Translations under genes and position numbers: made by a program
Shown here: in pieces, positions 1 to 8,329 of the stretch
How the letters are laid out: each line of letters starts with the position of its first letter
How positions within the stretch are numbered: the stretch's first letter is position 1
Virus record (IMG/VR): IMGVR_UViG_3300017744_005433
Location: 1-46,214 of that record
DNA length: 46,214 bases
Source of the DNA: a virus
Direction: 5' to 3' (one strand)
Notes under the pieces: generated by a model
Told to the model about the DNA's origin: nothing
Seen by the model: only the letters and a program-made list of their open reading frames with translations
Database searches by the model: none

Positions 1-158
1 AAGACTGGAAACGTCACTATCTGTAGTGCCTTCGTCTGCGGCACGCTGAGCATTTAAGCTAGAAACGTCGCTTTCGAGTTCACCTTTGTTAGTGGCGATG
101 TCACCAGCAAGACTGGAAACGTCACTATCTGTAGTGCCTTCGTCTGCGACACGCTGAG
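1..158 (-). repeat. 108-bp direct repeat in fibre gene
   Basis: Bases 1-50 recur at 109-158 with one visible difference (cggcac versus cgacac near the end). The period of 108 bases equals 36 residues, made of two 18-residue units. It lies wholly inside the coding frame, so it is a protein repeat and a possible site for unequal recombination. Confidence 0.8.
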
Positions 159-309
159 CGTGAAGGGATGAGATATCACTTTCAATTGTAGCTTTACTCA
201 TTAGTGTGGAGCCGCCTGCGTTCTGAATTTCGAACGCGCCAGTTCCACTCGAGGCCAATCGGATGTTGTCCGATAGGCTTAATGTTTCGGTACGGAATAC
301 CTTTGCCAT
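1..309 (-). CDS. Repeat-containing virion/fibre protein, N-terminal part (runs off window)
   Basis: The first 103 codons are visible on the minus strand and the gene continues past the left edge. The N-terminus begins MAKVFRTETLSL and is followed by units of 18 residues starting SD[VI]SSL (for example SDVSSLNAQRAADEGTTD), rich in Ser, Asp, Ala and Glu. At DNA level this is a 108-base direct repeat containing two 18-residue units. Short helical or coiled repeats of this kind are usual in trimeric fibres and other appendage proteins of marine phages, but I recognise no named family. No Shine-Dalgarno sequence precedes the ATG; a TATAAT lies four bases upstream. The preceding gene in the direction of transcription is a glycosyltransferase ending 82 bases away. 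Role as a virion protein is inferred from repeat type and context. Confidence 0.6.
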   Translation of the reverse strand, partial: MAKVFRTETLSLSDNIRLASSGTGAFEIQNAGGSTLMSKATIESDISSLHAQRVADEGTTDSDVSSLAGDIATNKGELESDVSSLNAQRAADEGTTDSDVSSL

Positions 310-313
310 TAAT

Positions 314-319
314 ATTATA
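314..319 (-). promoter_or_regulatory. TATAAT -10-like box before the partial fibre gene
   Basis: On the minus strand TATAAT is followed by ATTA and then the ATG at 309. No -35 box is recognisable. The 82-base gap 310-391 otherwise holds only A/T runs and a direct AAAAGTT repeat; I see no convincing terminator hairpin. A transcript from this box would start at or inside the start codon, so it may be chance in AT-rich DNA. Confidence 0.3.
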
Positions 320-391
320 TACGTTTAAAAAAAACTTTTGGGAACTTTTATTTTTTCCGCAACCCTGATAAACAAAGGCTTTAAAGGTTTT

Positions 392-1168
392 TTAGCTGCA
401 CCAATAACTCATGAATATTTTTTTTAATTCATGCGGATAGGCCATAAAATGCAATATAAATGTATCTTCGTTTACTAGTCTTGGGTCTGTATTAAATTCG
501 TTCATTTCGAATATTTTTCTATTAAAACCAAAGCCATCCGACCTTCTTAATATTTCACATAATATTTCTTGATCTCCTCCACTAGCGTATAACGAAGATT
601 TATCTCCATTGAAATCTCTCCATTTTGCGATTAAGTTTTTTGTATATTGATGAGATTTAAAAAATAATACCCCGCTATTTAGCATGCAATGATCGCCGAT
701 ATCTTTTGTCGCAAGTATGAATTTTTTAGGAGCTTTTTCTATAATCGACTCTAGTTTTTTTTCTGGATTAAAAATTAAAGTATCTGAATCCATCCATACA
801 ATATAATCGTGATCATCGATATGATTCAGTAGCGCTTGAGATTTTGACCAGTTTGGACTTCCGTTTTTGTCTAAACTTTCTCTATAAACGTAAAAGCTGT
901 AACCCTGCTTTTCGCAGTAATCTTTAATGCTTTTTTCTGAGTAAATAGCGAATTCGGCAATTTCTTTCGTATACAGGCTGACGACTGCAATCTTCTTAAA
1001 TGGATTAAAACAATTGAATTTATCTTCGGTTTCTTTAATTACAGGTATTTGCGAGCTTATGTATTTGACCCAATCAAAAAGCTTTCTGTGTTTTCCAAAT
1101 CTATCATTATTGAAAAAATTTAACCATTGATTTTTGAGATTTATTAATTCTTGTTGTTTTTTATTCAT
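392..1168 (-). CDS. Putative glycosyltransferase, GT34/GMA12-like (GT-A fold)
   Basis: A 258-residue protein predicted to transfer a hexose from a nucleotide sugar. The DxD metal/nucleotide-sugar motif is clear at residues 127-129 in VWMDSDTLIFNP, preceded by the NWSK segment at 106-109 and the KKIAVVSLYT first strand near residue 58. This order (Tyr-rich segment, W[SA]K, then W.D.D..I.NP) is the pattern of galactosyl/mannosyltransferases of the GMA12/MNN10 type. A later LNSGVLFF segment fits the acceptor side of the same fold. No signal peptide or membrane segment is seen, so it would act in the cytoplasm. It is the last gene of a four-gene minus-strand run and overlaps the gene before it by four bases (ATGA), so the two are probably translationally coupled. 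Donor and acceptor cannot be told from sequence. Confidence 0.75.
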   Translation of the reverse strand: MNKKQQELINLKNQWLNFFNNDRFGKHRKLFDWVKYISSQIPVIKETEDKFNCFNPFKKIAVVSLYTKEIAEFAIYSEKSIKDYCEKQGYSFYVYRESLDKNGSPNWSKSQALLNHIDDHDYIVWMDSDTLIFNPEKKLESIIEKAPKKFILATKDIGDHCMLNSGVLFFKSHQYTKNLIAKWRDFNGDKSSLYASGGDQEILCEILRRSDGFGFNRKIFEMNEFNTDPRLVNEDTFILHFMAYPHELKKIFMSYWCS

Positions 1169-2670
1169 TTGAATTTCATTTTATTTTCATCTATAGGGTT
1201 TCTTACCCCCCAATGTTCAACTCCACTTTCATCGTACATAGATTCTTTACCTAAACCATTACCTATATTGAATGTATTTTTGTCGTATTTAAATATAAAA
1301 GTCTCTTCTGGCGGAGTTTCTGTGAAAGTTTGAATATACTTTGATTGATTTATTTTTTCAATTATTTTATCTAACACTTCTTTACTTGGGCATCTTTCTA
1401 GGTAGTGGCCATAAATCAGTTTAGTTAAGCCATGAAAGTAGGTAATTGGGGCTAGTGTTAGTATATCCTGCCAACCCGACCTTCTTCTTCTTAGCATTAA
1501 ATCTAATGCAGATTTATGCAAGGGGTTATTTGGAGCGCTTATCATAATATCTTGCGAAAAATCAATAATTTTTCCATGATTTGAATGTAGTGGTAGAACG
1601 CATTTTGCGTTTTTTTCTATGATTGAGTTTAATTTTTTATTTGCGTGTCTATCTATATCTGTATATAAGCCACCTTCGTTGACTATTTTTAATAGACGCC
1701 ATGTGTCAACTTTTGATACTATCGGTGCGTCTTTAATTAAATTATAGTCTATAGTTGATAAATTTTCCTTCAAATATAATTCAACTTCATTGTCGTCTGA
1801 AATTACTAGTTCCCATTCTGGGTTTATTTTTATTAGATTCTGTATTCCGTTTACAGCTAATTGATTTGAACTTTCTAATATAGACTTATCTTTCCATGAA
1901 ATATGGATTTTCTTGGGTATTAAAGATAAAGGCTCAAGGAGGTCATCTAGATTTTCTTTCTGCGAACTTATCCTCATCACAGAAGAGTTTTTAAAGAAAT
2001 TAGATTTTTGATCCGAAAAGTTTATGGGGTCCGAAAAAACTTCTTTATTGTATCTTTTATTGTTTAATTCAAAATTAGTTGCAGCTTCTCTTCCTCCGAA
2101 CTTTATGTCTTGCAAAAAGATAGGTTTTTTAAGGGCGTATACATTATAGTTTACTTGCATTTCAGCGGCAAATACATCCCAGATCTTTTTTTGATAAAAG
2201 CCATCAATCATAGCTTTTTGATAGGCTGAAGCGCCAAGCGGAGAGCAAATCATGATTGCGTGACCACTGAGCATGTTGAAAATTTGATATACGTTTTCAT
2301 CAATTTGTTGGGCGGAAATATTATCAATAGCTTCACCATCATTCATGGCTAGTTGAGATAGGCCTAGATAAAATAAATCTGCATCATTAGGAATATCAAT
2401 TTCCTTTGGCATTTCTCGATAAAAAGATACGTCGTCCTCTAATATCACGAACGGCTGAAAAGGTCTTGAGTTATCTTGCTCTCTTAAACCTGCTTCAATC
2501 ATTCTTGCATGACCTATGCTTCCAGATTTTTCTTTTGATATACCTATTTCATAAGGTAGTATTTTTTTGAATTTATAGTCTTTTAATATAGATTCTATAT
2601 GTTTAGAGTTTTCACTATCTTCTGTTTTTGTTAGATAATAAAATTTAAGATTATTAGTTTTGAGTATCAT
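1165..2670 (-). CDS. Two-domain glycosyltransferase: GT25-like plus GT32/DXD-like
   Basis: A 501-residue protein that appears to be a fusion of two sugar-transferase domains. Residues about 1-200 resemble the LPS beta-1,4-galactosyltransferase family GT25: SIGHARMI near 51-58 and VILEDD at 75-80, which is the family's acidic motif. Residues about 250-500 resemble the DXD sugar-binding family (GT32, Och1-like): IPKKIHISWK at 251-260, then SKVDTWRLL followed by GGLYTDID with the DxD at 338-340. It could therefore add two sugars in sequence. It overlaps the upstream DUF2827 gene by 17 bases and the downstream GT34-like gene by four, indicating one operon. No signal peptide is seen. The identity of each domain is motif-based; substrates are unknown. 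Confidence 0.78.
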   Translation of the reverse strand: MILKTNNLKFYYLTKTEDSENSKHIESILKDYKFKKILPYEIGISKEKSGSIGHARMIEAGLREQDNSRPFQPFVILEDDVSFYREMPKEIDIPNDADLFYLGLSQLAMNDGEAIDNISAQQIDENVYQIFNMLSGHAIMICSPLGASAYQKAMIDGFYQKKIWDVFAAEMQVNYNVYALKKPIFLQDIKFGGREAATNFELNNKRYNKEVFSDPINFSDQKSNFFKNSSVMRISSQKENLDDLLEPLSLIPKKIHISWKDKSILESSNQLAVNGIQNLIKINPEWELVISDDNEVELYLKENLSTIDYNLIKDAPIVSKVDTWRLLKIVNEGGLYTDIDRHANKKLNSIIEKNAKCVLPLHSNHGKIIDFSQDIMISAPNNPLHKSALDLMLRRRRSGWQDILTLAPITYFHGLTKLIYGHYLERCPSKEVLDKIIEKINQSKYIQTFTETPPEETFIFKYDKNTFNIGNGLGKESMYDESGVEHWGVRNPIDENKMKFK

Positions 2671-3751
2671 CTATTATTTTCTTATATACATTAATGTTAT
2701 CCTGATTGTATGGGCTGTACTTTTTTAGGAAATTTTTATTGTCATCCTTGGTTCGGTCTAGTGTTTCGCTGTGATTTAGTATAGCGTTCTTTAATTGGTT
2801 TGCCCCGAAGTCCACATCACAGTCCGGATAATAATAACCTACATCTTCCAGGGTTGAAGAGTTGTGTATTAAGGGTAGGTTTAGAAACAGAGCCTCAAGG
2901 TAGCTGTAGTTTAATTCGTTTTTGATTTGATGGCTAACTATAGTACTCCCAAATTTACTTAATGCGTCAATGGAACTCCACCTTTTATTGAAGTAGCAGA
3001 AGTCTTTCTTTTTCACAACTTCCAGTCTATTCATAAGCTTTTCAAAGAACGGGTTAAACTTAATTCTTTGACAGCAGAATATGTTTATAGATTTTAATAT
3101 TTTTTGATCTTTGTTGTGAAGATTTTCCAATATATTGATCGGTATTATACAATTTTTAATAAAAGATATGTTTGGTTCAAAAATGCATATTTTATTGATT
3201 TTTTCTTTTTTAAAACTTGGGTCTAGTCCTTTTTTTTGAAGCTCTTTGATTTTGTCTTCCACGAAAAAAGAGTCCCATATAAATGGAATAACTATAACGT
3301 CTTTAAAGTTATAATAAGTTTTTATATAGCTTTTAGAAAACTCATGTTGCGGGGATATCCAGATTTGATCTAGGTACTTAGGTTTTTCTAGTGGTAGCTT
3401 AGGGCTTTTATTTAATAGGGAATGATTGATGTCATCCATTAATTTATTGCCGAAATGTATCAGTATCGTTTTGAAATTATTATTCCTGGCTTTTAATTTA
3501 TCGTACATTTCTGGAAGTAAATCGAATCCGGCAACTATTACTAAGTCTAAATTTTCATTATCGTCGGCAAGTAAATCTTCTAAGAGCATACCTCTGTGGT
3601 CCTTCTTTAGTGTGTGAGTCGGTTTTTTATGGGTGATATAAAAGCATTCGTGCCCGCATCTGTTTATCATTTCATAAAGAAATACGATGTTTTGTTGCAT
3701 TCCGTTAGCCCAAAAGGCAATGGACATATCTAGAGTTATTCCTATTTTCAT
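2654..3751 (-). CDS. DUF2827-family putative glycosyltransferase (copy 1)
   Basis: A 365-residue protein of the DUF2827 type, GT-B-like proteins found in bacterial glycan loci. Recognisable parts are the N-terminal WANGMQQNIVFL segment (about residues 14-25), DQIWISPQHEFS in the middle, IFEPNISFIKNC, and the C-terminal LNYSYLEALFLNLPLIHNS followed by GYYYPDCD, which is the most characteristic block. It shares this whole layout with the next gene upstream (3748-4827), so the two are paralogues. It overlaps that gene by four bases (ATGA) and the downstream gene by 17. There is no signal peptide. Function in the family is inferred as sugar transfer; the acceptor is unknown, though the neighbouring Ser/Thr/Asn-rich structural protein is a plausible target. 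Confidence 0.72.
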   Translation of the reverse strand: MKIGITLDMSIAFWANGMQQNIVFLYEMINRCGHECFYITHKKPTHTLKKDHRGMLLEDLLADDNENLDLVIVAGFDLLPEMYDKLKARNNNFKTILIHFGNKLMDDINHSLLNKSPKLPLEKPKYLDQIWISPQHEFSKSYIKTYYNFKDVIVIPFIWDSFFVEDKIKELQKKGLDPSFKKEKINKICIFEPNISFIKNCIIPINILENLHNKDQKILKSINIFCCQRIKFNPFFEKLMNRLEVVKKKDFCYFNKRWSSIDALSKFGSTIVSHQIKNELNYSYLEALFLNLPLIHNSSTLEDVGYYYPDCDVDFGANQLKNAILNHSETLDRTKDDNKNFLKKYSPYNQDNINVYKKIIDDTQN

Positions 3752-4827
3752 GACAATAATTTTTTATATTTTTCTATAACAATTGAGTTTTCCGGTGAGT
3801 ATTTATGAATTGTTTTTTGCGCTTGCTCTTTGTATTTATCTAGATTTTGATCGTGATAATTTAAGGCGAGGTTTAGAGCCTCTGCCCCTAACTTGGTGTC
3901 GTAATTAGGGTAGTAGTATCCAGATTCTTTAATCAGCTCAGAGTTGTGAACAAGGGGGAAATTAAAATGTAATGCTTCGAAATACGTATAATTTAAGGCG
4001 TTCAATAGTTGGTTTGAAATTATGACATTAGACATATCTGTAAATATTTTAGAAACTTTTATTCTTCCTTTGAATTCTATTTTATATTCTTTTGTTACGT
4101 CTAGATTCCACATTAGGGATTTGAAATATTTTTTATCAGTAAATTTTGCCGCGCAATAAACTGTTATTTTATTAAAATCATCTTTACTGAACTTTGTGTA
4201 AAATTCCTCAGCTATCATTATTGATGGAAGGCAGTGTTTTGTTATGTTTAAATTAGGTTCGAGTATTCCAATGTTTTTATCTTCACTTGGTTGGTAGTAG
4301 CAGGTCTTATTTATCTTGTTCCATATTTTTTCATGCATATCTATATATTTCGGGCTCCAGATATAAGGTAATTCAAATACTTTTTCCGTATTATAATATG
4401 TTTTATAGTAGTTGTATGAAAATTTGTAATGAGGGGATATCCATACTTGATCGACCATTTCTGGGCTTATAGCTAAATGATCTTGCCAATTACATCTTTC
4501 TATGTCTGCTAAAAGACCGTTTCCATAAACAATATGTATGTTTTTGAAATTTTTATTTTTTTCTTTTATTAATTTTAATGCATTAAGATTAATAAGCCAA
4601 GAGGCGTTTAGCACAAAAGATATATCTTCACAATATTCTAATAATTCATTTTCTTCTATAATTAAAATATCAGATGGTGGATCGATGCATTCTTCTATTT
4701 TATGATTTATGGCGATAATTGGAGTGAAGCCAATACCTTTTAATAATTCAGCCAGAAATACTATGTTTTGCTGTAGTCCGTTGCTGAATAACCCGTTTTT
4801 ATAATTAGCCGTAAGCAATATATTCAT
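3748..4827 (-). CDS. DUF2827-family putative glycosyltransferase (copy 2)
   Basis: A 359-residue paralogue of the gene at 2654-3751. The same landmarks occur in order: FSNGLQQNIVFL near residues 14-25, DQVWISPHYKFS, ILEPNLNITKHC, LNYTYFEALHFNFPLVHNS and GYYYPNYD. Identity between the copies is moderate outside these blocks, which suggests an old duplication with separate specificities. It is the first of the four-gene sugar-transfer run. The 30-base gap before it contains GTGTAATAA six bases from the ATG (see the promoter entry) and no Shine-Dalgarno sequence. The upstream neighbour is an 861-residue structural protein. Confidence 0.72.
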   Translation of the reverse strand: MNILLTANYKNGLFSNGLQQNIVFLAELLKGIGFTPIIAINHKIEECIDPPSDILIIEENELLEYCEDISFVLNASWLINLNALKLIKEKNKNFKNIHIVYGNGLLADIERCNWQDHLAISPEMVDQVWISPHYKFSYNYYKTYYNTEKVFELPYIWSPKYIDMHEKIWNKINKTCYYQPSEDKNIGILEPNLNITKHCLPSIMIAEEFYTKFSKDDFNKITVYCAAKFTDKKYFKSLMWNLDVTKEYKIEFKGRIKVSKIFTDMSNVIISNQLLNALNYTYFEALHFNFPLVHNSELIKESGYYYPNYDTKLGAEALNLALNYHDQNLDKYKEQAQKTIHKYSPENSIVIEKYKKLLS

Positions 4828-4833
4828 TGCATT

Positions 4834-4842
4834 TTATTACAC
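4834..4842 (-). promoter_or_regulatory. GTGTAATA motif 6 nt before ATG of DUF2827 copy 2
   Basis: The minus strand reads GTGTAATAA and then six bases to the ATG at 4827. It matches eight of nine bases of the element found before the genes starting at 7443 and 9834. Candidate -10 element of a late or phage-sigma promoter; unproven. Confidence 0.35.
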
Positions 4843-4857
4843 CGCAAATCTTATTTT

Positions 4858-7443
4858 TTATTCAGAAATTACGAAACTTGCGGGATTTAATGTGGATGTA
4901 TTGGCGGATCTATTCAATTTATCTAAATTAAAAACATAATTTCCGTCCGAGTCAGTTATACCGCTTGAATTGCAAATTGCGAATTTATTATTTAAATCGT
5001 AGGTATTGTTTAATTGTACACCGTCTGAGTAGGACTGGTATGTATAAACGGTTCCTCCATTTGGTGCGGATCCGCCTTCGGATATATTTTCAAATGTCAG
5101 GTTATTTGGGTTTGAAACTGTCGTTCCAATATCTGCTAATCCGGCGCCAAGGCTATTTGGCGAAGCTGAGATTGTCCTAGAGGAAAAGCCTGCTAATTTA
5201 TAGGTCGGATTTGATGATATTGATGTCGTTGTTATATTGGCAAGGTTTGTTGCAGAAACTTGCCAATTGAAGGTGCCTTTTGTATCTAAATCAGATACTG
5301 TTATAGTATAAGAGTTACTATTTTTGCCTGTGCCTGATGAATTTTGGTTTAGACTCGAAGGGTTTGTTTGGTTAGAATCTGTAGATAACGTTGGGTTTGA
5401 TAGCATTAATTGAGAGCTTGACATGTAAAACTGGTCAGATACTCCATTGGGCGAGCTAGATAAAGATGATGCTAAATTATTTATAGATAAGGTAAGCGGT
5501 GAGTTTGCAATATTTACTATTTTGAAAGATTCTGTTGTGGCTCCGTTAGATGATTTTGTTGCGCTAATTTTAAAATTATTAACTCCGCCGTCTCCCTCTA
5601 CGTTATAACCTCCAGCCAAATAATCTGCATTTTTGTTTTGTTCGTATGTAGATGTATTTGATACAGCTAGTTGGCTATTTGGGGAAGAATAAATTATTGA
5701 GTCAAAGTTTGTCACATTATTACTTATAGAGGTTGACTCGCTTGATTTTATAGCTTGTTGTGAAGCTGGGTACGAAATTGAGTTTATGGATATAACGGGA
5801 ATTGTTCCATTGTTAATTTCTGCAGTATCAGTAGTAATTGCGGGATCACTGACTGTGTTAAAGTTATTCTTAGCTTTAAAGGTTACAGCTTGCTCTCCGT
5901 CTCTAGACGAATTACCTAATGCTCCATAAACATTAATTGGTACAATAAATTCAAAACTTCCATCGGGCAGAGTGCTTTTTGAATACGAAGATGAATATGA
6001 GGTTTGAGATCCATTTGATAAGCCTTGACTTAGCACTGATATTGATACATCACTTATCGAGACTCCATTTGCGTCAATAAACACTTTTGAATTAACTACG
6101 TCTCCAGCCTTAACTTCCGATACCCCTATTTGACTTGGAGAAGCTGCAGAAGAGGCTTGTCTACTTAACTCTGTGCCAGTTATAACTGGACCATTGGCGA
6201 TTTTAACTTTTACGAAATCTTCATCTGTTGCGCCGTTCCCTGTTCTGTATGCATAAATTTTTATATTATCTGAATTGTTATATATACCGCCCGAATAAGA
6301 AACAGTTTTATTTTGCTCAAAAGTATTTAAATTAGAAATAGAAATATCGTTAGAAAGAGTTTCGTATTCAATAAAATCTATCGAGCTGTTCCAGTTGCCT
6401 ACATCATTATAAAAAGACGTGTTTTCACTTTCTCTTAAGCCATCTAATCTTCCGTTATAAGAAGTTGGGTCAGATGTAGAAATATTAGGGTAAACCTGAT
6501 CCAAGTCTCTTGTCCCGCTGTTATTAGAAAAAGAATCGGATCTAATCGCGTCCCCTGTTGACCCAAAGCTATTAATGGCTTGAACTGCAACTCCGTGAGT
6601 TCCGGCTCTGCTTGAAACGATTGTTGGTATAGTTGCCCTGTAGAAATCGCCATGATTTACGAGGTTGTAATTAGAAAAATTGGAACCTTGGGATAAGCCA
6701 GAATTTAAAATTTTTATCGAAGATACATCACTTGTATTAAAATCAGCGTAAATGTTAATTTCGTCCCCCTGTTTTAAGTGCGTAGATCCGAGAAGTTCTC
6801 CGGCTTTGGGGGTTGCATTAAGAATTGAATCAATAGAGAGGTTGATTGCCTCTGGGCCTGCGCCTAATTCGTTCAATGATATGAGGGTTTTTCTATCATT
6901 CGCCTCTCCAGTTATGAAAGTCAAACCTTCTGCGTTAAAGTTGTCTAAGTAACCCTTAAATCTTCTCGTGTGATCTCCCAATTCTTCAATGTTGGACAGG
7001 GGTATTTGCTGGCCATTTATATAGGCGTTGCCCATATATTCATCGTTTGGCCCGTCCCACCTCAATTCTACTTTTAAATTTTTAGCCGAAGCTACCGTAA
7101 TCCCTGATAGTTGTAAATTTGGGTTGACGCCTTCGTAGAACGTTTTATCTGTAACTCCGTCGTTATCAGAGACGTCCGAAATAAAAAGAAATTCCGCCGA
7201 ACCAGAGATTGTCTGTTGTAGTGAGGTTCCGAGTTTTGATACATCAACTCCATCAAGCGTTAAGCCACTTAAGAAATTACCGCTATTGAACTCAACATTA
7301 TCTGAGGTTCTTACGTTTTGGTCCATCGAAACTGATAGTCCGCCAAAATATAAATTATCGAAGACTCCTGTAGCCCAAGCTTTGTCTAGCCTGCCTACTC
7401 CCCCTTCTCCACTGTTCCTTGGTACTAAATTTCTTGTAGCCAT
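4858..7443 (-). CDS. Large Ser/Thr/Asn-rich virion protein with duplicated Ig-like region
   Basis: An 861-residue protein whose start MATRNLVPR followed by a Gly-rich stretch and a 'GxFDNLYFGGLSV' segment is typical of marine phage structural or fibre proteins. The centre holds a duplication of roughly 225 residues. Paired landmarks are LKQGDEIN and VKAGDVVN, SGLSQGSNFS and QGLSNGSQTS, NTFEQNKTVSY and STYEQNKNADY, ANGPV and ANSPL; these fit beta-sandwich (Ig-like) domains. The C-terminal third is extremely rich in Ser, Asn and Thr. There is no signal peptide. It sits immediately upstream of four sugar-transfer genes in the same orientation, which makes it a candidate substrate for virion glycosylation. 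Virion location is inferred; no family name can be given with confidence. Confidence 0.65.
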   Translation of the reverse strand: MATRNLVPRNSGEGGVGRLDKAWATGVFDNLYFGGLSVSMDQNVRTSDNVEFNSGNFLSGLTLDGVDVSKLGTSLQQTISGSAEFLFISDVSDNDGVTDKTFYEGVNPNLQLSGITVASAKNLKVELRWDGPNDEYMGNAYINGQQIPLSNIEELGDHTRRFKGYLDNFNAEGLTFITGEANDRKTLISLNELGAGPEAINLSIDSILNATPKAGELLGSTHLKQGDEINIYADFNTSDVSSIKILNSGLSQGSNFSNYNLVNHGDFYRATIPTIVSSRAGTHGVAVQAINSFGSTGDAIRSDSFSNNSGTRDLDQVYPNISTSDPTSYNGRLDGLRESENTSFYNDVGNWNSSIDFIEYETLSNDISISNLNTFEQNKTVSYSGGIYNNSDNIKIYAYRTGNGATDEDFVKVKIANGPVITGTELSRQASSAASPSQIGVSEVKAGDVVNSKVFIDANGVSISDVSISVLSQGLSNGSQTSYSSSYSKSTLPDGSFEFIVPINVYGALGNSSRDGEQAVTFKAKNNFNTVSDPAITTDTAEINNGTIPVISINSISYPASQQAIKSSESTSISNNVTNFDSIIYSSPNSQLAVSNTSTYEQNKNADYLAGGYNVEGDGGVNNFKISATKSSNGATTESFKIVNIANSPLTLSINNLASSLSSSPNGVSDQFYMSSSQLMLSNPTLSTDSNQTNPSSLNQNSSGTGKNSNSYTITVSDLDTKGTFNWQVSATNLANITTTSISSNPTYKLAGFSSRTISASPNSLGAGLADIGTTVSNPNNLTFENISEGGSAPNGGTVYTYQSYSDGVQLNNTYDLNNKFAICNSSGITDSDGNYVFNLDKLNRSANTSTLNPASFVISE

Positions 7444-7448
7444 TACTT

Positions 7449-7457
7449 ATATTACAC
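7449..7457 (-). promoter_or_regulatory. GTGTAATAT motif 5 nt before ATG of the 861-residue protein
   Basis: The minus strand reads GTGTAATAT, five bases before the ATG at 7443, within the 22-base gap between genes. It is identical to the element at 9843-9851. No Shine-Dalgarno sequence is present. Candidate late promoter -10 element or translation-related element. Confidence 0.4.
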
Positions 7458-7465
7458 AAATATTG

Positions 7466-8329
7466 TTAAAAAGATATATCTTTAGTGAATGCATCTGGCC
7501 CAGTATTATACCTCCAAACATTGGCTCTAAGTTCTAGATCCCCATCCTCTCTTAGCATCCACATTGGGTCAGATATGAAAGGGTGGTTGGTTGGAACTAT
7601 ATCTCCAAATTCATCTTCCTCAAAAGCTTCTTCTAGCATGAACCTATTCTTCGAATAATCTCCAGATATAACTTGCTGACCACTAAGCATTGCCTGTAGA
7701 TATAGTCCCGTGGCATTAAGATCTTCCCTTAGTAGGGATCCTGTTTGAGTAAGATCTTTGTATGTTTGATCTATGCGTTCATCAAGATAAGCTCCTGTTT
7801 CACTTAAGTTTCCGCTTAATTCATCTATATGTTTGTGAAGGTGATCTCCAGTTAGAATCAAGTTTTCGCTTAATTCATCTATATGTTTGTGAAGGTGATC
7901 TCCAGTTAGAATCAAGTTTCCGCTTGTAATTAGGAGTCCTTTTAGTATATCTATATTTTCAATAAATATTTTCTCACTAAACCCCGTTTCCATTTGAACT
8001 ATATTTCCCGATAAGCTATCAAAGGACCCCGTGTTTAAATATAGATTACTTATGAAACTCTCTTCTAGGTTGGATTTTAATGAAGTTAATTCTGCTCCAG
8101 ATAGATTATTAAAGATTCCTGTTTTTAATATTAGGTTATCTATGTTAGATAACTCTACGTATTCATCTTTTATTTCAGACTTGTCTGAAATAATATTTTC
8201 AAATATACCAATATCAGTTTTTAGGGATTTACCTTCAACTAGCACTAGGGGGTTTGATGATTGTTTCCCTATGATATATTTATCTTTACCAACCTTTCGG
8301 ATGGACTGACTTATTTCGAAAAAATCCAT
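7466..8329 (-). CDS. Coiled-repeat virion protein
   Basis: A 287-residue protein with no recognised family. The middle is built from 18-residue helical units: SGNLILTGDHLHKHIDEL, SENLILTGDHLHKHIDEL, then the diverged SGNLSETGAYLDERIDQT and YKDLTQTGSLLREDLNAT. Before these lie looser units containing TG.F..LSG. The C-terminus contains PTNHPFISDPMWMLREDGDLELRANVWRYN (split here only for description: an aromatic segment after PTNHPFISD), which looks like a small folded tip or attachment domain. Such repeats form trimeric coiled or beta-helical fibre shafts in marine phages. It starts one base into the stop of the 501-residue protein upstream (TAATG overlap), so the two are coupled and probably partners in one appendage. 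Confidence 0.6.
   Translation of the reverse strand: MDFFEISQSIRKVGKDKYIIGKQSSNPLVLVEGKSLKTDIGIFENIISDKSEIKDEYVELSNIDNLILKTGIFNNLSGAELTSLKSNLEESFISNLYLNTGSFDSLSGNIVQMETGFSEKIFIENIDILKGLLITSGNLILTGDHLHKHIDELSENLILTGDHLHKHIDELSGNLSETGAYLDERIDQTYKDLTQTGSLLREDLNATGLYLQAMLSGQQVISGDYSKNRFMLEEAFEEDEFGDIVPTNHPFISDPMWMLREDGDLELRANVWRYNTGPDAFTKDISF
7813..7920 (-). repeat. Tandem 54-bp repeat (2 copies) in virion gene
   Basis: Two near-identical 54-base units lie at 7813-7866 and 7867-7920 and encode the same 18-residue helical unit, differing mainly at one Gly/Glu codon. A further diverged unit precedes and follows them. High DNA identity suggests a recent duplication or a site of copy-number change. 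Confidence 0.8.

Noticed and set aside
310-391. Terminator between the GT34-like and partial fibre genes
   Set aside because: Only A/T runs and a direct AAAAGTT repeat are present; no G/C-containing stem followed by U's on the minus strand.
4965-5180. Plus-strand open frames inside the virion genes (for example 4965-5180, 7286-7537, 8926-9132, 30084-30446, 45069-45401)
   Set aside because: They lie antisense to long, well-supported genes, have no ribosome site and no recognisable protein features.
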